Source of the DNA: a virus
Length of the DNA stretch: 33,158 bases
IMG/VR virus record: IMGVR_UViG_3300040806_002670
Coordinates: 1-33,158 of that record
Direction: 5' to 3' (one strand)
Under the pieces are notes generated by a model. That model made no database searches. It worked only from the letters and a program-made list of their open reading frames with translations, and was not told the origin of the DNA. Position 1 is the stretch's first letter, and each line of letters starts with the position of its first letter. Of this stretch, positions 5,458 to 14,713 are shown one piece after another. A program made the position numbers and the translations under genes.

Positions 5458-6318
5458 TCACTTTGCTCGGGTGATGTCGAATTTGACGCGGTCGCCGTCG
5501 CGAAAGAATCGGAGCCACTGGGCGCCGACCGGCTTTGGAGGAGCGCCACGCTCGATGTGCCAACCTTCGGCCCCATCGTGGTACTCATCCTTGTACGTTC
5601 CGCATCGCACATGCACCTGCTCATCGAGGTAGACATCGCCGGCGTTTGAGATGCGTTCTCGTGAGATCGGAACAAGCCACTGGTCGTGAGTGTGACCCGT
5701 CGCAATGATCTGTGCGTCCGGGAGGAAGACGGCCATGCGGTTGGTCTGGATCACACCCCTCGTGACAGGGCCGCCACCACCGGAGCCGTGAAAGTACTTC
5801 AGGCAGATACGGCGAACTCGAGTCGAGGTCATCTGGAAGTGGAATCTCACCCAGCCCCCGTATCCACCTGAATGAATTTCTGTCCCAGTGAGCTGCCGAA
5901 TCATCGCACACGTTCGATCAGTCAGATCGGTTTCGTGATACTTGCGGATGGCCGTCTCATGGTTTCCTCTGCCGATCACCACGAAGTTCTTGACGAATGG
6001 GCTGTAGAACTCACACGCAACCTCGACCAACCGATCAAGGTAGTTGCCCATCTGGTACTCCTCGCGGAGTTGCGATCGGTCGGCCCGGCGATCGTACTTG
6101 CCCTGCATCGCACAGTGCATGTCGCCGATGTCGATGATCCCGGCGTCTCGATCCTTGGCCTGGTTGAGGTGCTTCAGCTCAAGGGACCAGTCAGTGTGGA
6201 GGTTGTCGTGATGTCGATCGGATGAAAGCAGAAACCAGTGCTCGGCCTCTCCATCCATGTCCACCCGGACATCCATCACGTTCCGAGACCTGAGTTCGCA
6301 ACTCCATGGCAAGGTCAT
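5458..6318 (-). CDS. Calcineurin-like metallophosphoesterase
   Basis: 286 residues carrying the dimetal phosphoesterase motifs in order: LLSSDRHHDN (D34, H36), DIGDMH (G65-D66), GRGNHE (N119-H120-E121), a histidine in KYFHGSGG (H177) and ATGHTHDQW (G208-H209-T210-H211). These residues bind the two metal ions that hydrolyse phosphodiesters or phosphomonoesters in this superfamily. The substrate cannot be told from sequence; nucleases, cyclic-nucleotide phosphodiesterases and nucleotide phosphatases all share the fold. The ATG at 6318 overlaps the previous stop as ATGA and has GGAGG seven bases upstream. A phosphoesterase between the terminase genes is seen in some environmental podoviruses. 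A role in end processing or in countering host nucleotide signalling is possible but unproven. Confidence 0.88.
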   Translation of the reverse strand: MTLPWSCELRSRNVMDVRVDMDGEAEHWFLLSSDRHHDNLHTDWSLELKHLNQAKDRDAGIIDIGDMHCAMQGKYDRRADRSQLREEYQMGNYLDRLVEVACEFYSPFVKNFVVIGRGNHETAIRKYHETDLTDRTCAMIRQLTGTEIHSGGYGGWVRFHFQMTSTRVRRICLKYFHGSGGGGPVTRGVIQTNRMAVFLPDAQIIATGHTHDQWLVPISRERISNAGDVYLDEQVHVRCGTYKDEYHDGAEGWHIERGAPPKPVGAQWLRFFRDGDRVKFDITRAK

Positions 6319-6611
6319 TCGTCAACCTCCGTTTCCTCGTTGATCGTGAGGTATCGGATGGCGACGATTGAACACCTCGGAATCGCAATGACGTAGTCGT
6401 ATGTTTCGCACTCGGGCTTGAGTCCGCCAGCGACGCAAATGTGGTCCTCGTCGTCCTGCACAAGGAATCCTGCCTGGAAGATCCTTTGAGGCGTCGGCAA
6501 CTCGTAGGCGGTGATCTCTGCGTTTGGAACCGGCTCACACGAGTCGACCCAGTCGACAAAGACCACGGGATAACCCTCCCGCACAGAGGGCTGGCCGGAA
6601 GACTTGGGCAT
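6315..6611 (-). CDS. Small conserved phage protein of unknown function, 98 residues
   Basis: The protein contains VVFVDWVDSCEPVPNAEI, FQAGFLVQDDEDHICVAGGL and YDYVIAIPRCSIVAIRYL. It reads as a compact acidic beta-rich domain. I associate this pattern (V.W.DSC...QAGFLV.D..D.I.VA.G) with an uncharacterised protein found near terminase genes in environmental phages; no function is known. The ATG at 6611 has AGGAG seven bases upstream and starts nine bases beyond the small terminase stop. It overlaps the phosphoesterase start by four bases (ATGA), so the two are probably translationally coupled. Confidence 0.8.
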   Translation of the reverse strand: MPKSSGQPSVREGYPVVFVDWVDSCEPVPNAEITAYELPTPQRIFQAGFLVQDDEDHICVAGGLKPECETYDYVIAIPRCSIVAIRYLTINEETEVDE

Positions 6612-6620
6612 GGTTGGCTC

Positions 6621-6884
6621 CTAGCCGGTGGCGAAGTCAGAGTCGTCGTTCAGCTCAGGGAGTCGGCGCTTTGCCATCTCCGCGACGATGTTGGCAATCG
6701 GGCTGTCTTCCGTTGGCACCGACGTGATTCCGCAATCTTTGAGTCGCTGTCTGATCACGTTCAGATCTGCAGAAGTCGGCTGGACTCTGACGATATTCCC
6801 GTCTCGGTCCATTGTCTCCCGCCCCTCCTCGAGCATGTTGAGAAGCATCTCGTCGAATCTGTCTCCCATGTTCTCGAGGCTCAT
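6621..6884 (-). CDS. Terminase small subunit (T7 gp18-like)
   Basis: 87 residues, almost exactly the length of T7 gp18 (89). The N-terminal part is helical (FDEMLLNMLEEGRETM), and the motif PTSADLNVIRQRLKDCGIT (about residues 36-54) matches the P.AADLN.IRQFLKD..I pattern of small terminase / DNA maturase A proteins. These form a ring that recognises phage DNA and regulates the large subunit. The gene overlaps the giant virion protein stop by four bases (ATGA). Unlike in many phages, it is separated from the large terminase by six genes. Confidence rests on the motif, size and position. Confidence 0.8.
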   Translation of the reverse strand: MSLENMGDRFDEMLLNMLEEGRETMDRDGNIVRVQPTSADLNVIRQRLKDCGITSVPTEDSPIANIVAEMAKRRLPELNDDSDFATG

Positions 6885-9800
6885 TGGATGCCCTCCATAA
6901 TTTCCTGAAGTTGCTGTTGCCTGGCCTCGCCGCCCTCTGTTTCAGAGAACTCAATTTCCTCGATCAGAGCCTGCAGACCATCGCGGGCATCAATGGCGAA
7001 GTCGCTTTGCGGCCCAAAGGCATCTTCCTTGTTGGCGGCGTCCACGGTGGCACGGTCGACCGCGACCTGATTCATGCGCGCTCGCAGAGCCGGGTTGGAC
7101 GCGAGCGTCGCCTTCCACGCGATGCCCTTGTACATGTTGATGGCCTGGACGATTTGCCTCTGGTTGGAGGTCTTGTTGGACACGGGATCTGGCTGATCGG
7201 ACCGGCGAGCCTGATAGTTCGGGTCCTCGAACATCTGCGTCAGGTGCTCCCGCAGAGTCAGGCCCGTGCCGGGATGCTTGACCAGGGCCACATTCCGCTG
7301 CCACTCGACGAATGCGGAATGCACCCCATCGGACGCCGGGATGTCCCGCAAGTCCTGCCCATCCTTGGTCGGACTGATTCTGGCGGGGACCGCCCCAGAC
7401 CTGTAGACCTCAAGCATCACCGGGTCGTCTGTCTCTTGCGAAACCTTTGACACGTTGACCCGGTTCACCCAATTCCAAACCGGGGCCGTGCTTTCGGTTG
7501 CAGGTCGGACCTCTTCGCCAAGGAAGTTGTACCGGGGAGGCACGTTCTCGTTGTCTCCGAGGAACGTCCGGGCATTGAGGAACTCAAGCACACCACGGTG
7601 CTCGCGGACCACGGGATCGGCTGCCTGACTGAATTGCTGTTGGGCTGCAGAGAACGGAACAAACCCAAGGGCCAGGCTTTGAGTGAACCGCTCAAGACCC
7701 TTGTCTGATCGCCTTCTGTCCAGAAGATCCAAGAGCTGGGAGATTCCCTGAATGTAGGACTTCTCGCCCATCTGCGACGCGAAGGTCATGACCATCGCTT
7801 CGCCGAGACCGATTTGCTCCTCGTCGGTGTAGTAGCCGTCCTGAGCATTCATGAGCTGGTGAGTGTCTGCTGCCATGGCAAGGTACTGAGCGAGGGGGTC
7901 CCAGCCGACGTAACTGACGTAGGTTCCGTTTGGCGCCTTGAACGAGTAGGGCCGCCAGCCGGCGTCCATCCAGATCTTTCGCTCTTCCGGATTCAGCGGG
8001 CCAGCACCAGTGATCATGCCTTCCTCTGCAAGAGACATCACTGTTCCAGCAATGACGACGCCAGCAGCCTGCCGGCCACGAGCCTCGGCGACACGTCGAG
8101 GGTCTCCAGAAGCAAGGTCCTCGAGGTGCCGCCTGTGGAAAGCACCAAGGTTTGACGTGTCTGGAACACCGCGGCCCATGTCTGGAAGGTTGAACCCACG
8201 TCCGCGACTCATTTCCATTCCACGAGACATGAGTTCAGCCAAGATGTTGGTGGGCATCAGACTGAAGAACTTCTCTTGGATCTTCCACGGCGTTCGGAAG
8301 AACGGGACGACAAAGCGAAGGACTCCGCCGTACGAGTCAATTCCTCGCTGGATACCAGCGCCCAGACCTTCGAGTTCACCTTGGAATACCGCCCGCGTGG
8401 CGTAGTCCTTGGTGTAGGCGACATTTCTGGCGTGCGTCTGGGTCCACTGATCGTTGTAGTACTCGCGAACTGCCAACGCTCGAGCCAAATCGTCGTCAAT
8501 TGAAGCGATCTCTGGATCGGCCAACGCCTCACGGACAATCTCAGTCTGGTCGCGAATTCTTCCGTCACTGATTGTCTCGTCAACCCGCCGCATGACCTCA
8601 TCCCGCATGCGGTCCTTGTTCCGCGACAAGAACGCTTCAACCTGAATGGGGAGTGGCTCAGGAGGCAAGTCCCCGCTCCGAATCGCCGATTGCACAAATT
8701 CGTCTTCAATACGAGCCGAAAACTCACTGATCAAATGGACACGGCCGTTGAGCTGCCGGAAGAACTCGTCAAAGGTCATGATCATGCGGGAAGGTGAGCG
8801 AACGAAGGTTCCGGTCGAGTTGACGAGGTGCCGAACGATCGCGTTGTCTGACTCGCTCCGAATTGCGACGTGACCCTTTGGAGCGTCGTACAACTGTGTT
8901 CCAGGCATGAGAACGCCCTGTTCTTCCTTGAACGCACGCAGGGCGTATTCAAAGGCGACACCTGCTTGCAATACCATTTCTCGCAGGTTTTGTGCCTCGC
9001 GTCGAATCTGAGTGATGCCCCTGCGGTCGCCCATTGCTCGCATGACTGCGCCGCCAGCGAACTTCATCGACGAATCCAAGGTCATGTTCAGAATTGGCGA
9101 GAACAACGACAGCGTGAACCAGGTCTTCGGCCCCGAAAGAAGGTTGTTGACAAAGAACTCTTTGGCGATGTCGACCGACCGCTGGATCGCCCCGACCTGC
9201 TCAATCTCATTGCGAATGATCTTGCCAACGGCGAAGTAGTCGCGTGGGACCTCCACAAGCGCCAGTCCGTTCATCATGACTTCGCTGTCGGACACCAGTG
9301 TGCCTGGCTTCATTCCGATGCCGCGAAGGAACTCGTCTGCGACCTTCGGGTTCCTCAGCTCGTCTGGGTTGGGCAACTTGACGTTCTTCATGGCGTGACC
9401 TGCCCGGCCCCAGTTGGTACCCGAAGCCGACACTGACGCCTGCACAACCTGATACTCAAGCGCTGCTCTGTGCATCTGAGCGATGTCGAGCGGGTTCATG
9501 GTCGAACGTGCTGTCTTCGCCAAATTCACCAAGCGTTCAGCCTTCATGGTCAGCAGCATGTTGGCAGCCATGATTCTCTGATCAAGCGCGTTGCGACCAG
9601 TCTCTCGCATGTCGACGCCAGAGAGCAGTTCGCCCATGGTGTCGTCGATGTTCTCCATATCGCGACCCATCAGGCCGTTCACTCGCTCAAGAGCCTCACG
9701 AACCATGATGTCGCGGCTGCGGGGCCGCATCAACACATCCGCCTCAAGGAGTTCTCTGGTGAACGCATTGAAGTGAGCGATCAGCTTGAGGGCCTCTTCT

Positions 9801-12800
9801 GGCGTGCTTGCATCGAATCTTTGAGCCATTCGAGGATTGCCATCGACATCCAAGCGTGTCGTGCCGAGGATGTCCTCGGGTTGGATCACGCTCATGATGT
9901 CTTCGCCCTTCTCGTCAGCCTCGGCCATCTTTCGGATGACCGCGTCAAAGTCGGCAACACGAACATAGCGATAGGGGGCGTATCGAACGGGAAGACCAGT
10001 CACCTTGTTCAGGCGATCGAGCAGCGCTGACACCTCCGTGGTGATCGGTACGGTGCCAAGCCTCAGGTCTGTTGAGGCGTCGCGCATTGCGGCCCCAGCA
10101 AAGTCGAATGCCTCTCGGACGGTCGGCGAAAGCGTCGACGAACTCCGGGGGCCGCCTTCCAGCATGTAGGTCATGAACTCGTCGGCGAACCGCTCTTCTT
10201 GGAGCCGCGTCCACTGCCCGTCCCTGACCCCATACAGCATCTCGACCGCTTCGATCTGCTCAAGCGTAAGAACGCCCTGGCCGGCCTTTGCTCGCGGACC
10301 CATTTGCGTCACGCGAATCGCGTGACCCATTTCATGCACGGCCGTCGTCGGGTCCGCTGACCGGAAGAACTTGATCATTGCGATGCCTTCTTCTTGGTCA
10401 ACGACCGCGGCACCGCGTGCTGTCAGCTCTGTGCTTGGCCCTCGGGCGGATTGGTAGAGGGTGGTGTCTGGTCCGAGGTCAGCGCCTGCCTCAGGGGCTG
10501 GATTCGGACCTTCTGCGGCCGCTCGTCGAGTTGCGCCTGCCGCCCCTCCCGCGCCTTCATCTGCCTGTCGAGCGACACCTTCAGTGCTTTCATACCAGGG
10601 TCGTCCGGTCCATACTTCTGCAGCATTCGCTCGTACGCTTCCATTCGCATCGACGATCTCCTCGGGGCTGACCCCTCTTCTTCCGACGATCATGGTATCG
10701 ACCGCTTGGCCGTCGACATCCACGACTCCATCCATGATAGCGAGTTCACGTTGGAACTCGTCGAACTGATCGAACCTTGCCCGCATTCCCGCCGCCGGAT
10801 CGCCTGAGCCGCGTATTGCGGCGCCGGAAGGCGACAGTTCTGGGACGTCAATGAACCGAAGACCAGTGATCGTTTCTCGTTTGGTGGTGCGAGCGCCTGC
10901 CGTAGCGGTGGAGATCGCTTCGACGTGCAGATTGTTCTTCTGCGCGTAAGCCAAGAACTCGCCGATGTCATCGCTGCTTCGAGCGTTGTCGAAGAACACC
11001 TCGACCATTGGACGTGCGTTTGGGTTTCGCGCTAGCAGCTCATCGAGTGGGATATCAACCACGTTGCCCGCAGAGTCGAGCTTGTCAAGTGCGAGGTAAC
11101 GATGCACAAGCACGTCCTCGCCAGACTCTTGGCTTAGGCGTGCAGCCAAAGCCATGGGGGAAGCCATGGTCGGCTCGGCCTCAAGCGGATACTCGACCTG
11201 CTTTTTGCTGATGACCTCTTCTTTGGTCATCAGGTTGCCGTCATCGTCAACTCGTTGTTGGCCGGTCTCTGGATCAATGTCCGGCACTCTTCGCTTGCGT
11301 GGCAGCACTTCGCCGGTTTCTACGTCTCGCAGGGCGTCCTTGCTGCGGCCGACGTCAACACGCTCGAGTTCGCCACTGGTCAACCGATCAACATCTTCTG
11401 GGCGAGCCGGCCGCATCCGATCTTGCTTGCCAAACTGACGACCCAGCGTCATCTCGACATAGAACGGAGTGACACCGGGAAGGTTCCCAGTGTCAAGAGC
11501 CGAATAGCTCATGATGGTGCTATCTGCGCCCAACACCTGATCAGAAATTCGGGTCGCAGTTGTGACATCAATCATGGTCGGCGTCGAAACGCCAACACGG
11601 CCAGGCATGTCGGTGATCATGTCTGCAGCCATGTCGGTCTCAAAGTAGCCCATGCCCTGCACGGTCTGCCGATTTCCGAGGTACTTGTCGGTCTCGTAAT
11701 CGAATGACCCACCAGTGCCGGCCTCATTGGTCCAGTTGTTTCGAGACCATAGCTCTTTCTCTTTGAACCACACCAACGCCTGAAGGTCGTCGGGCCGCAT
11801 GTCGGCAAACGGATTGGCGTCGTATCCGAGCTCCTTGAACCTTTCCGCTGGCATTTCTCGCAACTCTTTCGCGGCGAGATCAAACACCTGCTGTCCCATG
11901 CCAAACGCTTGAGTCGTCGCTCCAGCGTCATCACGGATGTCTCCACCCATGCGGCCAACCTGCGGCAAGGTCATGAAGTTGCCGACGACCGCCTGCTCTG
12001 CAGGAGGCGGCAGGCGTCGAGAGCCAGCCAGCCGGTTGAGGGTCCTAGCGGCCCACACGTCGATCGTGGCAGCTCTGGTGTCTCCACTCAGGTTGGAGGC
12101 GAAGTTGAACGCCTTTGGCGATCCGCCGGCAACAGCTTCTTGATTGGCTCTGATCTGAAGAGTCTCGATTGCGTTCAGCAATCTGACATCGTCTTGCGAA
12201 AGATCAAGGCCCTGATCTCGGCGAATCCACGCCTCGCGAAGATTCACAAGCGCCTGCTGAAACTCTGGACTTTCCTTCTTCCCACCGAGTCCAAGGTCTG
12301 CCGGCGTAATCAGCCCGCGCTCACCATAGGAGACAATGTCCTCAGGATCGAGCACAGCACGGCTGTACCGTGCATTGAGCCAGTGACCGGCCAAGGTGTC
12401 CATGACCAGGCCGCCATTAGCACCAAACCGCTTGAACGCTTCACCAGAAGAATCAGCCGGGCCGATTACACCATTTTGGAAGATGATCGGGTTGTTCGAC
12501 GTCTTCCACTGATCAAACGTCCCGCCGGCGTCGCGGAACTGGATGTAGTCGTCAAGCAGCCTGTCGTAACTGCCGCGGCTGTAGTTCTGAATGATGTCGA
12601 CTGTGAATCGGAAGTTCTGCCCGACAGCGGTCTGTGGGCTAGTCGCGCCGAGCATTTCCGAAAACAACTTGTGCAGGTTGCCGAATTCGCGACGCAGCCT
12701 CCGCCGCATTGTCTCGTACCAGCCGCGGGCCGCCATGATGGTCTTGCCAGCCGAATCCGTTCGTAGGGACGTTTCAAGAACTTCGCCGACAAGCTTTCGA

Positions 12801-14713
12801 GCCAACGAGTTTGTCCGTCTGTTCCAGAGGGCCGGGTTCGCCTCACGGTCAATCACCGGAGAACTTGCGTCCTTCGGGTTTTCGCTTGCCCACGAATAGG
12901 TCCTGCTGCGGAACTTCAGGTCAACCTGCGGGTTCCCAGATTTGTCCCGCCGGAGCAGGCTGGTTCCAGCGATCCGCTCGCCCTTGCCATTCCTTTCGGC
13001 CGGAAAGATGAACTCGACGTCAAGCTTCTCCCAGTCCGAGAGTGGGAAGTCCTTGAGGGTTTCACGAATCCGGTTCTCAATGAAAGCAACGTCCTTCTTG
13101 CTCAGAGCGTGGCGTTCTTGCAAAGTTGCGATCTGAGACCGAATATCTGTGTTGAGTTTGCCCTCGCCTCGGACACGCTCGGTGGAGCGCTGGAATGCAG
13201 CACGATCGTCCTGAGGCCTGGTCGATTGGTACAAGACCATGTCGGCCTCGGCCGGAAGGTTGTCCGTGATCATGAAGGTCCGGTTCGGATCCGTGAAACG
13301 GACCATTGCCCGAACATCATCAAGGCTCACGCGGTTCTGAAGAGGCCCGGCCTGAATCGCTTCGTGAGTCGCTCGAGCAAACGCCTCAACAATTCGCTCG
13401 GTCTCGTTCTTGCCATCAACGACTGGGGGGAGTTCTTCGTCGACCTTGGCGACGATCTCGAGCACGGTCATCTCAGGATTATCGCGAGCAAGTGCTGTCG
13501 CTCTTGCGTTCCTAGCCATGAACCGCGCGGCTAACGAGTTGATTTCTTGATTCAACTCTCGTGACGCTGGCGCGTCAAACACCGCCCACGGAAGCGCGTT
13601 CGGATCTGAGGCGGTCTCACCAAGCGGCGACACTCGAGAAAGCACACCCTCTTTCTCAAGGAAGTTGATTCGCAATCCCTCTTGCAAACCCTCCATGATT
13701 TCCTTCGCACCACGGCCGTACATGCGGCCAGAATGCAACAGGCCACCGAGCATCATGAAGCTGCTCTTCAGACCTAAAGGTACGGCGACCTCGCCGATTG
13801 CGGCACCCTCGACCGCTTGCAAGAATCGAGCGTAGAGTTGATCCCCCGTTTCCTGGTACGCCGCACGAGAGTCCATCACCTTGAGGTACTCATCAACTGC
13901 GGAGTTCGGGAAGAACTCTCTGATTGCGGTGGCGATGTTCCCGTTTCGAGGATCAAATGTTGCCGCGTCTGCGAACGCTCCAGCCATCGTCGACGCGGCG
14001 ATTGTCCGTGATGCACCGCCAACACCAGCAATTCGCGTTGCAGGACCGCCTGCTAACAGGAACCCGGTCGTGAACTGCGAGATGCCCTCGGCAAACTGCC
14101 CGGCTATGGCGCTGTCGCCATAGTCGACGCGAGTGTCTTGGGGGTTCGGAAGTTCATCTAGGTCCCAGCCACCTAGGCTGGCAACCAGATTGATCATGTT
14201 GAGGTTTGCGTTTCTGACGCCCTGGCCAATGCCAGCCGGGATGTTCAAGTATGGGAGGTCGGCAACCGACTGCGCCCATGGAGTGCCGCTGCGGTAGAAC
14301 TCCGAGTAGTTGTACATCCAGCTCTTCAACCACTCGGTGGCTGGCTGCTCATAGATCTGCCGGATGATGCCGGACTCGCCGAGAGCCTTGTCTGCGAACT
14401 GCTCAACTTGCTGCTCGCGAATGAGTTCTCTTTGGTTGGCGAGGTCCTCTTCCATCGACACCCCGCCAATTGTCGGGCCGTCTTGCGGTTGGACCCCACC
14501 AATCTCTGGCGTGATGACGTCGGTCGGCATCCGTACACCAGCATCGTCGGCTCGGTCTTGTTCCTTGACGGCATTCTCAAGGTACTGCACTGCCTCTCGC
14601 CGGTCAGTCAACTTCTGCCCACGCATGGTCTCTTCAATGAGCGCGTCAGGAAACGGCGTCGCCGATGGGGGCAACAACTGCTGCTGACCTTGGTTGCTGG
14701 GGATCTGACTCAT
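6881..14713 (-). CDS. Giant internal virion protein (T7 gp16-like position) with putative zinc metallopeptidase domain
   Basis: 2610 residues, about twice T7 gp16 (1318), in the gp16 position. Residues about 110-320 have hydrophobic helices (NLNMINLVASLGGW, FTTGFLLAGGPATRIAG) and an FPNSAVDEYL region typical of ejected virion proteins. A middle region (about 660-1000) contains MLGATSPQTAVGQN and ATIDVWAARTLNRLAG, as seen in large polyvalent phage proteins. A gluzincin-like motif HEMGH lies at 1460-1464, with a downstream E in EERFADEF (1506-1513) as candidate third ligand. The C-terminal third (about 1840-2610) has NNLLSGPKTWFTLSLF and VPFFRTPWKI, a pattern common in phage ejection proteins. 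Two LYQS motifs (494-497, 1419-1422) sit in linkers. No lytic transglycosylase motif is seen. It probably enters the cell with DNA. Confidence 0.85.
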   Translation of the reverse strand: MSQIPSNQGQQQLLPPSATPFPDALIEETMRGQKLTDRREAVQYLENAVKEQDRADDAGVRMPTDVITPEIGGVQPQDGPTIGGVSMEEDLANQRELIREQQVEQFADKALGESGIIRQIYEQPATEWLKSWMYNYSEFYRSGTPWAQSVADLPYLNIPAGIGQGVRNANLNMINLVASLGGWDLDELPNPQDTRVDYGDSAIAGQFAEGISQFTTGFLLAGGPATRIAGVGGASRTIAASTMAGAFADAATFDPRNGNIATAIREFFPNSAVDEYLKVMDSRAAYQETGDQLYARFLQAVEGAAIGEVAVPLGLKSSFMMLGGLLHSGRMYGRGAKEIMEGLQEGLRINFLEKEGVLSRVSPLGETASDPNALPWAVFDAPASRELNQEINSLAARFMARNARATALARDNPEMTVLEIVAKVDEELPPVVDGKNETERIVEAFARATHEAIQAGPLQNRVSLDDVRAMVRFTDPNRTFMITDNLPAEADMVLYQSTRPQDDRAAFQRSTERVRGEGKLNTDIRSQIATLQERHALSKKDVAFIENRIRETLKDFPLSDWEKLDVEFIFPAERNGKGERIAGTSLLRRDKSGNPQVDLKFRSRTYSWASENPKDASSPVIDREANPALWNRRTNSLARKLVGEVLETSLRTDSAGKTIMAARGWYETMRRRLRREFGNLHKLFSEMLGATSPQTAVGQNFRFTVDIIQNYSRGSYDRLLDDYIQFRDAGGTFDQWKTSNNPIIFQNGVIGPADSSGEAFKRFGANGGLVMDTLAGHWLNARYSRAVLDPEDIVSYGERGLITPADLGLGGKKESPEFQQALVNLREAWIRRDQGLDLSQDDVRLLNAIETLQIRANQEAVAGGSPKAFNFASNLSGDTRAATIDVWAARTLNRLAGSRRLPPPAEQAVVGNFMTLPQVGRMGGDIRDDAGATTQAFGMGQQVFDLAAKELREMPAERFKELGYDANPFADMRPDDLQALVWFKEKELWSRNNWTNEAGTGGSFDYETDKYLGNRQTVQGMGYFETDMAADMITDMPGRVGVSTPTMIDVTTATRISDQVLGADSTIMSYSALDTGNLPGVTPFYVEMTLGRQFGKQDRMRPARPEDVDRLTSGELERVDVGRSKDALRDVETGEVLPRKRRVPDIDPETGQQRVDDDGNLMTKEEVISKKQVEYPLEAEPTMASPMALAARLSQESGEDVLVHRYLALDKLDSAGNVVDIPLDELLARNPNARPMVEVFFDNARSSDDIGEFLAYAQKNNLHVEAISTATAGARTTKRETITGLRFIDVPELSPSGAAIRGSGDPAAGMRARFDQFDEFQRELAIMDGVVDVDGQAVDTMIVGRRGVSPEEIVDANGSVRANAAEVWTGRPWYESTEGVARQADEGAGGAAGATRRAAAEGPNPAPEAGADLGPDTTLYQSARGPSTELTARGAAVVDQEEGIAMIKFFRSADPTTAVHEMGHAIRVTQMGPRAKAGQGVLTLEQIEAVEMLYGVRDGQWTRLQEERFADEFMTYMLEGGPRSSSTLSPTVREAFDFAGAAMRDASTDLRLGTVPITTEVSALLDRLNKVTGLPVRYAPYRYVRVADFDAVIRKMAEADEKGEDIMSVIQPEDILGTTRLDVDGNPRMAQRFDASTPEEALKLIAHFNAFTRELLEADVLMRPRSRDIMVREALERVNGLMGRDMENIDDTMGELLSGVDMRETGRNALDQRIMAANMLLTMKAERLVNLAKTARSTMNPLDIAQMHRAALEYQVVQASVSASGTNWGRAGHAMKNVKLPNPDELRNPKVADEFLRGIGMKPGTLVSDSEVMMNGLALVEVPRDYFAVGKIIRNEIEQVGAIQRSVDIAKEFFVNNLLSGPKTWFTLSLFSPILNMTLDSSMKFAGGAVMRAMGDRRGITQIRREAQNLREMVLQAGVAFEYALRAFKEEQGVLMPGTQLYDAPKGHVAIRSESDNAIVRHLVNSTGTFVRSPSRMIMTFDEFFRQLNGRVHLISEFSARIEDEFVQSAIRSGDLPPEPLPIQVEAFLSRNKDRMRDEVMRRVDETISDGRIRDQTEIVREALADPEIASIDDDLARALAVREYYNDQWTQTHARNVAYTKDYATRAVFQGELEGLGAGIQRGIDSYGGVLRFVVPFFRTPWKIQEKFFSLMPTNILAELMSRGMEMSRGRGFNLPDMGRGVPDTSNLGAFHRRHLEDLASGDPRRVAEARGRQAAGVVIAGTVMSLAEEGMITGAGPLNPEERKIWMDAGWRPYSFKAPNGTYVSYVGWDPLAQYLAMAADTHQLMNAQDGYYTDEEQIGLGEAMVMTFASQMGEKSYIQGISQLLDLLDRRRSDKGLERFTQSLALGFVPFSAAQQQFSQAADPVVREHRGVLEFLNARTFLGDNENVPPRYNFLGEEVRPATESTAPVWNWVNRVNVSKVSQETDDPVMLEVYRSGAVPARISPTKDGQDLRDIPASDGVHSAFVEWQRNVALVKHPGTGLTLREHLTQMFEDPNYQARRSDQPDPVSNKTSNQRQIVQAINMYKGIAWKATLASNPALRARMNQVAVDRATVDAANKEDAFGPQSDFAIDARDGLQALIEEIEFSETEGGEARQQQLQEIMEGIQ

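Noticed and set aside
6881-14713. Lytic transglycosylase domain expected for a T7 gp16-like protein
   Set aside because: No SLT-type catalytic Glu context (E-S.....S..GA.GLMQ) is visible anywhere in the 2610 residues.
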